64,000 nt of DNA from Lunularia cruciata (taxonomy: Eukaryota > Streptophyta > Marchantiopsida > Lunulariales > Lunulariaceae), in NCBI GenBank assembly GCA_948567375.1, contig OX419761.1, forward strand, positions 29,266,501-29,330,500. Direction: 5' to 3'. A program made the position numbers and the translations under genes. Shown here one piece after another: positions 22,566-34,917 of the stretch. How positions within the stretch are numbered: the first letter of the stretch is position 1; each line of letters begins with the position of its first letter. The notes below the pieces were generated by a model that saw nothing but the letters and a program-made list of their open reading frames with translations, ran no database searches and was not told the DNA's origin.

Positions 22566-23307
22566 TGTTATGTTTTGAGGATAGCAAAAAAAATTAGAGA
22601 AAACACAAATTCTACACTCAAAACTCTGATGCCCCAAAGGAGCACCTTCTCTTTAATATATAGCCAAAAAGGATCTCCTCCAAGGAAACTCTACCATAAG
22701 ATAAGATATATGGATAGGTGAATTGTCAGCAAGTTCCACCCTTAGATTACTTGCTTGAATAGGTGACATGTCAGTCCTGGTTCCACTTGGTTGGTCAAAT
22801 AGGCTTTGACCAAAGGGAATCTTTATAGAATCTTCTTGTAGGAATCTCAAAATCACATGGATGAGGTATCATTGGAAAGTTCTTAATGCAAAAAACCTAG
22901 GGGGAAAGGCTAGTCATTTCTTCATTGGGGAGGGGAGGCTTCTGCATATTTTTGAGGCCTAATTCATCTATTTAGGCCTCCAAAATTGCCCCTAAAAGTT
23001 CAGGCCTATTTTGGTTTCTACCCTATTAGTAGAAGTGCTCTTTTGGTGATACACCTATCTGATCTACTTTCTCCATCATGTGTAACATCCTTCTAGATGT
23101 CACCACCCCAAGTTTCACCCCTAGATCCTGTGCCTAACTATTGATTCTAAAGTTTCCAAACATGTTTTGATTTCTTGCCTATTAGTAGGAGTACTCTTTT
23201 GGTGATACCTCTATCTGATCTACTTAGTCCATCATGTATAACATCACTCCAGATCTTACCAAACCAAATTTCATCTCTAGATCATATGTCTAAATATTGA
23301 TATTACA
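22566..23307 (-). repeat. G1 3' LTR (about 742 bp)
   Basis: On the plus strand it runs from TGTTATGTTTTGAGG to ATATTACA. It is similar to the LTRs at 31251, 37859, 42381, 55522 and 63005. A TATA-like element lies at the TTAATATATAG block near 22655. The adjoining CCTCCCTCCTTTTAA (23311-23325) is the polypurine tract read on the minus strand. Confidence 0.88.
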
Positions 23308-23359
23308 AACCTCCCTCCTTTTAAGATGCAATGTCCTCATTGTGAAGCTATTTCTCAAA

Positions 23360-24600
23360 AAAAAATCACTGACACTAGTGCATGGGTCAAGTTGGCTGTT
23401 GGATCCCATGTCGCCTCACACAATATGTACCTTTTCCAATGTACTTAGTATTCCACACGCTGATGGTGAGTACACTAGATGCGCTTCTAGAGAATACGTT
23501 CAACTTCATACTCCTCTATGTCATCAATGACAAATGGACAAGGTCAAATTTCCTATAAGGAAGGAAATTTTTTTGGTCGGGATACAAATAAGGAGACATG
23601 GAATACTAGATGAATCCTCATGTGAGCCAATAGTTCAAGGTGGTAGGCTACTATGCCAATTTGATGAAGTATGGAAAAGGTCCAATAAAATATGGTGTAA
23701 GCTTGCAAGGGCCAACTAATGTGAGGTTGGTTGTTGATAACCAGACTTGATCTCCCACATCAAAATCCAAATGTCAGTGGTGTGCATTTGTATATTGTTT
23801 TTGTTGATTTTGAGCAATCTACAACTTTTTTTTGGTGCTCTCCTCTCCTTGTTGGATTCTTGAAACAAAAGTGTTGACAACCTCTAGCTTGCTATCCATT
23901 AGGTGGATCTTCATCAAGTTTGATGGTGTGAAAGGATGTTCTCCATACGTTAAGAAGAATGGTGTGACATGTGTGGATGCACTCACTGAATTGTTGTACA
24001 AAAACTCCACTAGAGGAAGTAAGGTGTGACACCTTTGTTGCTCTTCTAGAGTGAAGCCCCTAAACATGTCCTCAATAGTACGATTAGCCCGCTTTGTTTG
24101 ACCATTGGTTTGTGGATGGTAGCCATGGACATGGTCAATTTGGTTTGAAGAGACCAAAGAGTGTTCTCCAAAACAAATTGGTGAATTGAGTGCCCCTATT
24201 AATGATGAGCACCCAAGACAAGTCATACTGAGAAAACACGACATCCATCCAAGTACAATTGAGCTAATTGGAGAGCCATCACATCCTTGGTAGTAGGACG
24301 CAAATGGATCATTTTGCTAAGCCAACCAACAAAGACAACAATGGAGTCAAATCCTAAGGTGGTCTTGGGCAATTCACAAACCAGATCCATGCTTACCTAT
24401 TCCCAACGATGTGAGGAGTAGGAAGAGGTTGAAGGAGTCATGTTAGGAGCTTGATTAGATGCTTTATTTTGTTGGCCAAGATGGCAACTTTGAACATACT
24501 CCATCATATTGTTGCTTGTCTTGGGCCAATAATAATTGCATTAAGTTGCATCTAAGGTTTTATCCACTCCATGTGACCGGCAATTGTAGAATCATGACAT
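23360..24600 (-). pseudogene. G1 chromodomain and integrase
   Basis: On the minus strand the chromodomain reads QVHWKRY...CEATWDP (about 23380-23440). The integrase core lies at 23819-24244 with HGYHPQTNGQTKRANRTIEDM (the catalytic Glu is replaced by Lys) and VEFLYNNSVSASTHVTPF. The zinc-binding region is near 24480-24590. Compared with G3 and G4 the order is identical. Frame changes lie between the pieces. Confidence 0.82.
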
Positions 24601-24699
24601 TCTGCTAGGATGGTGGTCCTTAGGTCCTTGTCATCCATGATCCATAACCTACCATCCCAAAATATGAGTCCTTAGGTACTGGTGACATCTAGATGATTG

Positions 24700-26180
24700 A
24701 GCTCCTACAATCTGTGGATCAGTTTTTGTAGTAGCAACATCCTTGGCCAAAATTCAGGGTTCATCTTTACCTTTCACACCACATTGTTTGCCATAAGCAT
24801 CCAGATGAATGCATCTGTGAGTTGCCTCTTGCCTTCCACATACATGATTGTCATGTTGAACCTTTGTCTCCACTCTGCCCACCAAATTTGTCAATAGGAG
24901 AGATCTTTCTATGTCTTGAGGTAGACTAGAGTTTTGTGATGTGTTTCCACTACAAATACCTTCTTGCCAAGATAGTGCTTCCAATGCTTGGTTGCAAGAA
25001 CAATGGTCAACTCTTTTTGTTTGGTGGTGTGATAGTTGCATTTTGTTGGTACCAACTTCTGAGAGAAATATGCAATTGGGTGCCATCTATCATGCCACTC
25101 TTGTTGTAGGATTGCTCCTATTTCTATGCCTAATGCATCCGTAGCCAACTTGATGGGATGTTTTGGATCATACTATTTTAAGATTGGTGCATGTAGTAAT
25201 GCGGCTTTCAATTCTTGAAAGACCAATTCTTGTGCGGTTCCCCACATCCACTTTTTCCCCTTGTCAAGCAATGATCTTAGAGGTTGTGTCTCATTGGAGA
25301 AGTCCTTGATAAATCAACAATAGAACCCCCGTCAATCCCAAGAAGCTCTTGAGTTGAGTCTGATCCTCTAGAGTGCTCCATTTTTGAATGACCTCTATTT
25401 TATCTATCAACACTTGGATACCTACTTCATTTACTCTATGGCCCAAATAGTCTACTTTAGACTTGCAAAACTCGCACTTTGAAATTTTGGTATATAATTG
25501 ATTATGTCATAGAATTTGGAAGACTTCTCACAAATGTTGCTTGTGTTCCATCATCGTCCTATTATAGACAAGAATATAATCTAGGAAAATGATAATAGAT
25601 TTATCCAATATGGACAAAACATGTCATTCATCAAACTCATGAAAGTGGATGGTTTGTTGGTGAGGCCAAATGGCATCACTAGGTACTCAAAGTGACTATA
25701 CCTTGTTCAAAAGATATTTTTATGAACATCTTCCTCTACATTCCAAATTTGGTTCTACCCACTTTGCAAATCAAGTTTGGTAAAGTATTTTACCCCATTG
25801 AGTTGATCAAACAAGTCGTCCATGCAAGGTAAGGGGTATTTTTTCTTTAGTATCTGTTGATTTAGGCCCCAATAGTCAATGTACATGCGCATTATACCAT
25901 CCTTTTTCTTTACAAACAAGACATGAGCCCCATATGGTGATATGTTGTGTTGGATAAATCTTTTTTGTAGCATATCTTCAATTTGAGCCTTACACTCCTC
26001 CAACTCATGAGGTGATAGACAATATGGGGCCTTCCAAGGAGGTGTCTTTCCATGAATTATCTTGATTTTATGGTCTACTCTCCGTTCTGGTGGTAATCAT
26101 GATGGCAAGTCATCCGTGAAGATATCTTGGAACTCATTAACCACGTCTTTCAATTTCTCAGGAACTTGTCCGTTGAGACA
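24700..26180 (-). pseudogene. G1 RNase H and reverse transcriptase
   Basis: RNase H (24750-25148) contains TDALGIEIGAIL, YFSQKL, ELTIVLATKHW and VVETHHKTLVYL, where the usual Asp before the HK block is His. The RT lies at about 25300-26100: [47 protein letters not shown]. The catalytic string near 25570-25590 reads FLDY rather than FLDD. With that change the enzyme would be inactive even without the stops. Confidence 0.85.
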
Positions 26181-26188
26181 CTCTGGAC

Positions 26189-26743
26189 TTAATGTATTAG
26201 ATCCATGAAACATCTATCTATATTACAGATTGTTGTTTTCCCTATGACATAAAGAGGTACTTCTTGACTGTGTGCTCTATCTTTAACTCTAATGATCTTC
26301 CATTGGTGAGTTTTCACTACTTTCTTTCTCCAATTGATTGTGGGATTATAGTGCTCTATCCACGGCATGCCTAAGATTGCATCATAATTGGCTAATTGTA
26401 TCACTTGCCACTCAATTGCGTCATGATCTTCTCCTATAGAGAGTGCTACTTTTCTAGGTAACAATTCAATCCTCTTTTTCTATCCATAAGGTAACTTGAC
26501 TTGTTCACTTTCATCCTTCTCTAGATCTACCCCCAATCTCAATGCAATTGAGTGAGACAAGAAATTCTTTGTTGTTCCAAGATCTATCAATGCTCTCACC
26601 TGATTGCCTTCTAGGACTGCATTCACAACAATCAATTGTGAGTTTTGTGAGTTTTGTGAGTTTTCAAGATCTTTGTGCACTTGTTTGCTTCCTCCACTTG
26701 CTTTTTTGCTTCCCTTTTGAGCCAATAAGGCTACAAGGTACAT
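26189..26743 (-). pseudogene. G1 retropepsin
   Basis: Two adjoining frames encode VLEGNQVRALIDLGTTKNFLS, where the active-site string is D-L-G-T, followed by YDAILGMPWIEHYNPTINW, the closing block. The lysine- and serine-rich stretch before it contains a short AACTCACAA-type repeat (about 26636-26665). The enzyme would cleave Gag-Pol. Frame change and stop near 26480. Confidence 0.82.
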
Positions 26744-26794
26744 TTATTGGTGATCTTTGTTTTTTGAGGTGATTTTTGCATCCTCTTCTTGAGT

Positions 26795-28540
26795 TCATGT
26801 CTCCATGTTGTTCAATGATTGCCTATATAGAGGCCAAGGGCCTTTAAGAAGATGTGCACAATAGTTGATGGATATGTGCCCAATATGGCCACAATTGTAA
26901 CAATAAAAATGAACTCCTCTCCTTGTGCAACTCCCTCCCTCCGTTCTTCCACTCGTCCTTGTTCTTCTTGGAGTAGTCATGCTCCTCGGTCTTGTGAGCC
27001 AGCCTGTCTCTCACTCAAGATGAACCTTTGATGGCTATTATGGTAGCATACCATGGACTAAGAAGGCAAGGAACCCCAACTTCATCATACTACTCCAAAG
27101 GCTAACACTCCAAGACTCAAGACATTGCTCACTAGAGAACTCAATGAGAGAGAGATAGTTGCAAATGAAAGGATGATGAGTACCTCCTCACTCCTAATTT
27201 ATATACTTGTGAAATAGTTATGCACCAAAGTTACTAATTACTTGAGTAACTCAAGTTACTAGGCTAAAAGTGCAGTAAAGTCAAAAAGTATAAAGGAATA
27301 TCTATCCACATAGGCATATTCCACTAAGCATGTGATCTTATCTTGACCCAACCACTAAATCAAGAATTCCTTCACATGGGCTATCCTTGGACTATAGAAG
27401 AATCCAAAACAAAAAGGCTTGCGGGCCCAATAGTTCTCAACTCTTTCCTCAAAGCTAAACACCTAGGAATAATACCAAGTCAACACACTAGAACCCAAAA
27501 TAGTGGTGCTCATCCACTTCCTCTAAAGTAAGGTCTCCTCTATCTTAGCTATGACTAAATTTAGCTAATCATGACTAATACAAAACCTTCATTTATCTCT
27601 ATATAGATAATATCTCTCAAGTACTAGTTATACCAAACTAAATATCACAATATTACATACATGCACAAATGGATGTTATAGTCTCAAATCCAAAGGTTGC
27701 CCAATTCCATGAGAATTGGTCCACCACGTGTGGCATTTTAGCTCAATAATGTTGAGGCAAAACTACTCCTTCACCTATTCCAAGTGCCCTAGCTATTCTT
27801 TGAGTGCAAGCAATAGCCTCAAATATAGTATGAGGATTTTGTACCATGACTTCTTGGCAAATCTGCTCCTTCAACCCTCGTTTGAAGTTATCTAATGCCT
27901 TTGATGGGCTCATGTTGGTTATTGCAACTTGCAGATCAAGAAAGGCCTCCACATACTCTTGTAAATTATTCTTTTGGGTTTGGGGGGGGGACCTCAATCC
28001 CCATAGTTGGGTTCATGCCATCTACACGGAGTTCACAAACTAGAAATTCTTCAATAGTCTTTCTTGCATTGTTGTCCATATGAACTCTCTTCCTTCTGCC
28101 AACCTTGATCATTCTCAAGCATTGTACCATGTGAGGGCTTTATCAATCAAGTACCTACATGCAAACACATCTATGGATTGCTCAATGATCTCTGTTGAGA
28201 ACAATCTAAAGTATTGATTCATCCTCAAAATCCAATTCTCCATTGCTCCCATAGAATGTTGCCCTTTTTAGAGCTTAATGTTGCAGATCTTCCTCATTTG
28301 TTGTAAGAATGTGGCTTTATTGTTGATCGTGTTTGGTGCTATTGACATGGGTGCCTCTCCAAGAACTTCAACCGCAAGTACCGGGTTTTGTGACGGTTCT
28401 CCCTCTTGCATTGCTTGGTCATTCTTGAAGGTCTGTACTTGACTTTGTAATGTCTCTATGGTCATCTTGATCTCTCAAAACTCGTTCAACATCCCTTGCA
28501 TTCCTTGCATCAACTCTTGCAACTATGGATCCATGGTTCC
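26795..28540 (-). pseudogene. G1 gag with CCHC knuckle (split by a solo LTR)
   Basis: The knuckle is YCYNCGHIGHISINY at about 26865-26910; the final Cys has become Tyr. The rest of gag lies beyond the solo LTR, at 27685-28540: EYVEAFLDLQVAITNMSP, DNFKRGLKEQICQEVMVQNP, and the N-terminal coiled stretch MTIETLQSQVQTF. A G-run near 27980-27990 may mark a frame slip. Gag would form the particle shell. This copy is broken by the insertion and by stops. Confidence 0.82.
26993..27680 (-). repeat. Solo LTR of family I inside G1 gag
   Basis: A 688-bp reverse-orientation copy of the element B LTR (TGTGAGCC...GTTATA on the plus strand). GTCT flanks it on both sides (26989-26992 and 27681-27684). Removing it with one duplicate restores gag sequence matching G2 (about 38900) and G3 (about 35700). 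Confidence 0.93.
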
Positions 28541-29080
28541 TGCAAACACTCAATCTCTACTTCCTACTTCAATAGAGAATTAATATGATCACTTGAGAGG
28601 GTGCACAAACTATTGGGACTACCCGTGGAACTTTAGAGGCTATCACTTGTTGATAATATTCCTCACCAAAATTCCTAAATACAAAATCGCTAAACTTCAC
28701 TTTTGGTCTAACTACTTAACAAATTCTACTTGAGTGTTGAAAGGGAGAGGATTTAGGACATCCAAATCCATCACAATAGAATGTAGATTGTCAAATCCTA
28801 CTCTCTATCGTAAATCACTATAGGAAGAATCACTAGGTTTGGTGAATTACATCATTATGTCCATGAACTCTGCTCCAAAATGGTAAACGAGATATACTTT
28901 CACTTGCTCTTGCTAGATGTACATAACCTTGATGTGAAATGGATTCAAGAATGGAAAGTGGGGTGCATGAAATTGTCCACCAAGAGCCTCCATCCCATCT
29001 TGTCTCTAAAACACTCCTAACATATCAATTGTATTGTGATTTTCTCTCCATGTGATCCACTCTCTTGGATTAAAACACCT
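28541..29080 (-). other. G1 untranslated leader
   Basis: About 0.5 kb between gag and the primer site with no open frame of note. It matches the leaders of G3 (36560-37845) and G2 (41990-42365). Confidence 0.6.
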
Positions 29081-29093
29081 GCTCTAATACCAT
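29081..29093 (-). other. G1 primer binding site, initiator-Met type
   Basis: On the minus strand TGGTATTAGAGC directly follows the LTR; the standard initiator-Met site is TGGTATCAGAGC. The same site occurs at 37846-37857 in G3 and 42369-42379 in G2. Confidence 0.75.
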
Positions 29094-29653
29094 TGTAATG
29101 TTTTGAGGATAGAGAAACACAATAGAGAAAACATGAATTCCACACTCAAACTCCAATGCCCCAAAGGAGCACCTTCTCTTAATTATACAGCCAAAGAGGA
29201 TCTCTTCCAATGAAGCTCCACCAGAGGATTAGGTACATGGATAGGTGACCTGTCAATGAGCTCCACCCTTAGAATACTTGCTTGGATGGGTGACACGTTG
29301 GTTTTGGTCCCACTTGGTTGGTCAAACAAGCTTTGATTAGAAAGAATCTTTTATAGAATCTTCTTGCCTTATTAGTAAAAATGCTCTTTTGGTGATACCT
29401 CTATCTAATCTACTTTCTCCATCATGTATAACATCCTTCTAGATGTCACCACCTCAAGTTTCACCTCTAGATCATATGCCTAACTATTGATTCTAAAGTT
29501 TCCAAACATGTTTCAATTTCTGGCCTATTAGTAGAAGTATTCTTTTGGTGATAACTCTGTCTAATCTAATTATTCCATCATGTATAACATCCTTCTAGAT
29601 GTTACCAAACCAAATTTCATCTTTAGATCATATGTCTAGCTATTGGTATTATG
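29094..29653 (-). repeat. G1 5' LTR with internal deletion
   Basis: Plus-strand start TGTAATGTTTTGAGGATAG. It is about 560 bp rather than about 740 because roughly 190 bp present in the other LTR are missing near 29364. The last bases before G2 sequence are GGTATTATG rather than GGTATTACA. Confidence 0.85.
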
Positions 29654-31250
29654 CTATGCTTGATGCATAGTTAACTTGATTGGAGGTTTTGGGTCATACC
29701 ATTTCAAGATTGGTGCATGAAACAAGGCATCTTTCAATTCTTGGAAGGTCAATTCTTGTGTGGTTCTCCACGTCCATTTCTTCTCCTTGCCAAGTAGTGC
29801 CATTAAAGGTTGTGCAACCTTGGAGTAGTCCTTGACAAATTGGAGTTAGAACCCTGTCAAACCCAAGAAGCTCTTGAGTTGAGTTTAGTCTTTTAGAGCA
29901 CTCTATTTTTTAATGACCTCTACTTTATCTATTTGATACTTGGATACCCTTTTCACTTACTTTATGCTCAAAGTAGTCTATTTTAGACTTGCCAAACTTG
30001 CACTTTGAGATTTTGGTGTATAATTGATTTTGTCTTAGAATCTGGAGGACTTTTCATAGATGTTGTTTGTGTTCCATCATTGTCTTATTGTATACTAAGA
30101 TATCATCTAGGAAGACAATAACAGACTTATCCAAATATGGACAAAATATGTCATTCATTAGACTCATGAAAGTGGTAGGAGCGTTGGTGAGGCCAAATGG
30201 CATTACGAGGTACTTGAAGTGGTTATACTTGGTTCAAAAGGTAGTTTTGTATACACCTTTCTTTGCAATCCGGATTTAATTGTAACTACTCTATAGGTCT
30301 AGTTAGGTGAAGTGTTTTGCTCCATTGATTTGATCAAATAGGTCATCCATACAAGGTGAGGGGTATTTGTTCTTCACTATTTTTTGATTGAAGGCTCAAT
30401 AGTCAATGCACATGTGCATTGTACCATCCTTCTTCTTCACAAACAAGACAAAAGAGCCCCATATGGTGATATGTTGGGTTGGATAACCTTTTCTGCAATA
30501 TATCCTCAATTTGAGCCTTACATTCCTCCAACTCATGAAGTGATAGACAATATGGGGCCTTACAAAGAGATGTCTTCTTCAAAAGTGTCTCAATTTTATG
30601 ATCTACTTTCCTTTTTGGTGGTAATCTTGAGGGTAGATCATCAAGAAAAACATCTTGCAACTCATTTACCATATCCTTCAATTTCTCAGGAATTTTTTCC
30701 ATCGAGTTGTGCACTTTGTACTTCTTTTATTAAACCCATGAAACATCTATCTTTCTTACAAATAGTTGTTGTTTTTATGACATAGAGAGGCATTTTTTGC
30801 CTAAGTGATTTTTCTTTAACCCCAATGATTGTCCATTGGTGAGTGCTCATTACTTCCCTCTTCCAATCTACTATAGTGCTATAATGCTCCATCCATAGTA
30901 TGGCTAAGATTGCATCATAAAGAGATGGTATGCCTCAAATTACATCATAAATAGCTAATTGTATCACTTGTCACTCAATTATTTTCTGATATTCTCCTAC
31001 AAAGAGTGCTATACTTCTAGGTAAAGACTCAATCTTCTTTGTTTGCCCATGAGGTAACTATAATTCTTTGCTCTCATCCTTCTCTAGATTCATCCCCAAT
31101 CTTATTGCAATAGAGCAAGATGAGAAATTCTTTGTTGCCCTAGGATCTATCAATACTCTCACCTTATTACCTTCTAAGACTCCATTCACAACAATCAATT
31201 GTAAGTTTACCTTTTTGGATCTTTGCACACTTGTCTTCTTCCTCCTCTTG
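29654..31250 (-). pseudogene. Element G2 fragment: RNase H end, reverse transcriptase, protease
   Basis: It continues the G2 RNase H from 22565 and goes on into the RT. The RT has an intact FLDDILV near 30085-30110, [11 protein letters not shown]-like sequence near 30330, and the entry block DVFLDDLPSRLPPKRKVDHKI at about 30600-30680. The protease follows at about 30690-31230 with the active site read as D-P-R-A. Stops are frequent. The segment is bounded by G1 and by G3. Confidence 0.85.
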
Positions 31251-32031
31251 TGTAATACTCAAAGGACAAGAGAAATCTTCAAGAGAGATACAAGAGAGAA
31301 AACATAGATTTCACACTCAATCCTCCGATGCCTCAAAGGAGCACCTTCTCTTTATTATATAGCCAAAGAGGATCTCTTCCCATGAAGCTCTACCGTAGGA
31401 TTAGGTACATAGATAGGTGAACTATCAACAAGCTCCACCCTTAGATTACTTTCTTGGATGGGTGACATGTCAGTCTTGGTCCTATTTGGTTGGTCAAATA
31501 GGCTTTGATTGAAGGGAATATTTTTAGGAATCTTCTTGTAGGAATCTCATAATCAAGTGGATGAGGTATCATTGGAAAGCTCTTGGTGAGACATACCAAG
31601 AGGAGGGAAGGCCAAACTTTCCTCTATTGGGAGGGGGAATTTGCACGTTTCCTCTATTGGGGGGATCTACATATTTTTGAGGCCTAATTTATCTATTTAG
31701 ACCTCTAAAATTGCCTCTAAAGTTTAGGCCTATTTTGGCTTCTAACCTATTAGTAGAAGTGCTCTTTTGGTGATACTTCTTTTTGATCTATATTCTCCAT
31801 CATGTGTAAAATTCTTCCACATATCACCACCCCAAGTTTCACCTCTAGATCATATGCCTAGCTATTGATTCTAAAGTTTCCAAGCATGTTTTGGTGTGTG
31901 ACCTCTTAGTAGAAGTACTCTTTTGGTGATACCTTTAGCTTATCTACTTAGTACATCATGTATAACATCCTTCCAAATGTTACTAAATCAAATTTCTTCT
32001 CTAGATCATCTATCTAGCTATTGGTATTACA
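31251..32031 (-). repeat. G3 3' LTR (781 bp)
   Basis: Plus-strand TGTAATACTCAAAGG to GGTATTACA. TTTATTATATAG near 31350 reads on the minus strand as a TATA-like element. It is followed by CCTCACTCCTTTTAA, the polypurine tract. Confidence 0.9.
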
Positions 32032-32089
32032 AACCTCACTCCTTTTAAGATGCAACATCCTCATTGTAAAGTTGTTGCTCAAAAGATTT

Positions 32090-33600
32090 CACTAATAATG
32101 GTGCGTGGATCAAGTTGGCTCCTAGCTCTCATGTTGCCTCATACAAGAGAGACCCTTTCTAATGTACCAAGTATTCCACACGTGGATGGCGAGTACCCCA
32201 AATACGCTTATGGAGAATATGTTTGACTTCATTCTCCTCTATGTCATCAACTAGGGTTGGACAAGGTCAACTTTCTTGGATGGAAGAGAAGTGGGGTAGC
32301 TAGGGAGCATATTGGCACAATAAGGAAACATGAAATACCAAGTGGATCTTCATATGTGGCAATAGCTCGAGGTGATAGGCCACGGCTCCGATGCAACAAA
32401 GGATGGAGAAAAGTCCAATAAAATGAGGTTTGAGCTTATGAGGACCAACTAACTTGAGGTCAATGGTTGACAACCAAACTTGATCTCCCACATTGAACTT
32501 CATGCATTGGCAATGTGCATTTGCATATTGCTTTTGCCAATTTTGGGCAATCTATAACCTATGCTTGGCGTGTTCTACCCCCTATTAGATTCTAGAATCA
32601 AAAGTGTTGACAACATCCACCTTGGTAGCCACTAGATGGACCTTCATCAAACTTGAAGGTGTGAAAAGATGCTCTCCATACATGAGGAAGAATGGTGTGA
32701 CTGTGTGGATGCGTTTATTGAATTTTTGTATGAAAATTCCACCAATGGGAGTAAGGTGTCCCAACTCTCTTTCTCATCCAAAGTAAAGCCCTGAAGCATG
32801 TCCTCAATAGTGCAATTTGCCCTCTTTGTTTGCCCATCTATGGATGGTAAGCTATGGATATAGCTAATTTGGTTTTGAAGAACCCAAAGAGTGTTCTCCA
32901 AAATAAACTAGTGAATTAAGTGCCTTTATCTATGATGAGCATTCAAGACAAGCCATGATGGGAAAAGACTACATCTAAGTATAATTGAGCTAGTTGCAGG
33001 GCAATCACATCCTTGGTGGTAGGACGTACATGAATCATTTTGTTGAGTTAGTCGACAAGGACTACAATGGAATCAAACCCAAAGGTGGTCTTGGGCAATT
33101 CACAAACCAGATCTATGCTTACCTGTTCCTAATGTTGAGTAGGAGTGGAGAGAGGTTGGAGGAGTCTTGTGGGAGCTTGATTAGAAGCCTTATTTTGTTG
33201 ACAAAGTAGGCAGCTCCTAACATATTCCATCACATTGTTGCTCATCTTGGGCCAATAGTAATGGCATTTGACTGCATCCAAGGTCTTGTCCATTCCAACA
33301 TGACTTGCAATGGCAAAATCATGACATTTTGTTAGGATGGTGGTTCTTAGATCCGTATCATTTAGGATCCACAATCTACCATCATGGAAGGTGAGTCCTT
33401 GGGTGTTGGTGATGCCTTTGGATGATTGAGCACTTACAATCTATGGATTAGTTTTTGTAGCAACATGAATTTTGGGCTAGAATTCAGGGTTCATCTTGAT
33501 TTCCACCACCAAATTGTTTCCCATTGGCATTCGGGTGAATGCATTTGCAAGTTGCTTCTTGCCTTCTACTATTTGATTGTCATGTTGAATTGATGTCTCC
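32090..33600 (-). pseudogene. G3 chromodomain and integrase
   Basis: The chromodomain on the minus strand reads EYLVH, then a stop, then KG...YEAT (about 32125-32175). The C-terminal integrase ([24 protein letters not shown]) is at 32300-32503. The core is at 32647-32901 with SLPSIDGQTKRANCTIEDM and VEFSYKNS. The zinc-binding domain (CHDFAIASHVGMDKTL, CLLCQQNK with its two Cys) is at 33129-33374. The metal-binding residues of the N-terminal domain are all present, while the core is broken by frameshifts. Confidence 0.85.
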
Positions 33601-34900
33601 ATTCTGCCCACCAAATCTGTCAACAAGAAAGATCCTTTTGTGTCTTGAGGTAGACTAGAGGTTTGTGGTCCGTCTCTACCACAAATGCCTTCTCACCCAA
33701 ATAGTGCTTCCAATGCTTGGTTGCAAGGACAATGGCTATTTTTTTTTCTTTGATGGTATGATAGTTGCATTTTGTCGGTAGCAACTTACGAGAGAAATAT
33801 GCAATTGAGTGCCTTCCATTGTGCCATTCTTGTTGTAGGATTGCTCCTATTGCTACACCTAATGCATCTGTAGTCATCTTGATTGGACATTTTGGGTCAT
33901 ATCATTTCAAGATTGGTGCATGTAGTAATGCATCTTTTAACTCTTGAAAGGCCAATTCTTGTGCGGTTCCCCATATCCACCTCTTCCTCTTGCCCAATAG
34001 TTTTGTTAGGGGTTTGTGCAATCTTGGAGAAGTCCTTGACAAATTGATGATAAAACCCCATCAATGCCAAGAAACTCTTGAGTTTAGTCTGATCTTCTGG
34101 AGCACTCCACGTTTGAATGACCTCTATTTTATCTATAAACACTTGAATATTCTCCACACTTACTCTATGCCCCAAGTAGTCTACTTTAGATTTGCCAAAC
34201 TTACACTTTGAGATTTTGGCATATAATTGATTCTATCATAAAATCTGGAGGACTTATTGTAGATGTTGCTTGTGCTCTATCAGTATCCTACTATAGACTA
34301 AGATGTCATCAAGAAAAATGACAATAGATTTATCCAAGTATGGAAAAAATATGTCATTTAGCAAACTCATGAAAAGCGGTTGGAGCATTGGTGAGGCCAA
34401 ACAGTATCACCAAGTACTCAAAGTGACCCTACCTCATTTGAAAGGCCATTTTGTGTATGTCTTCTTCTACAATCCCGATTTGGTTGTAATCACTTTGTGA
34501 ATCAAGTTTGGTGAAGTGCCTTGCCCCATTGAGGTGATCAAACAAGTCATCCATGCAAGGTAATGGATATTTATTCTTCACCATTTGTTGATTCAATCCT
34601 TGGTAGTCAATGTGCATATGCATTGTTCTGTCCTTCTTCTTCACAAACAATACGGGAGCCCCATATGGTGATATGTTAGGTTGGATAAACCCCTTCTATA
34701 ACATATCTTTGATTTGAGTCTTACACTCCTCCAACTTCTAAGGTGATAGTAGATATATGGCCTTACAAGGAGGTATCTTCCCAAGATGTATCTCAATTTT
34801 ATGATCTACTCTTCTTTTTGGTTGTAAACCTACGGGTAATTCATCCGAAAAGATATCTTGGAACTCATTGACCACATCTTTCAATTTCTCAAGAACTTTT
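33601..34900 (-). pseudogene. G3 RNase H and reverse transcriptase
   Basis: RNase H (33620-33877) keeps TDALGVAIGAIL, YFSRKLLP and VVETDHKPLVYL. The RT connection MGHRVSVENIQVF (near 34170) and the catalytic FLDDILV (near 34300-34320) are intact. [14 protein letters not shown] and MHIDYQGLN lie at 34429-34650. This is the best-preserved polymerase of the four family II copies, but frame changes near 34200 and 34680 still divide it. Confidence 0.87.
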
Positions 34901-34917
34901 CCATTGTGTTGGGCACT

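Larger units (their letters stand above)
22566..29653 (-). mobile_element. Element G1: family II chromovirus
   Basis: A minus-strand gypsy element with LTRs at 22566-23307 and 29094-29653. Read from the right, it has an initiator-Met primer site, gag, CCHC knuckle, protease, reverse transcriptase, RNase H, integrase, chromodomain and polypurine tract. It sits inside the RNase H of G2. The target duplication is blurred (TTACA left, CTATG right). A family I solo LTR (26993-27680) interrupts gag. It is dead: the polymerase motif is altered and many stops are present. Confidence 0.9.
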
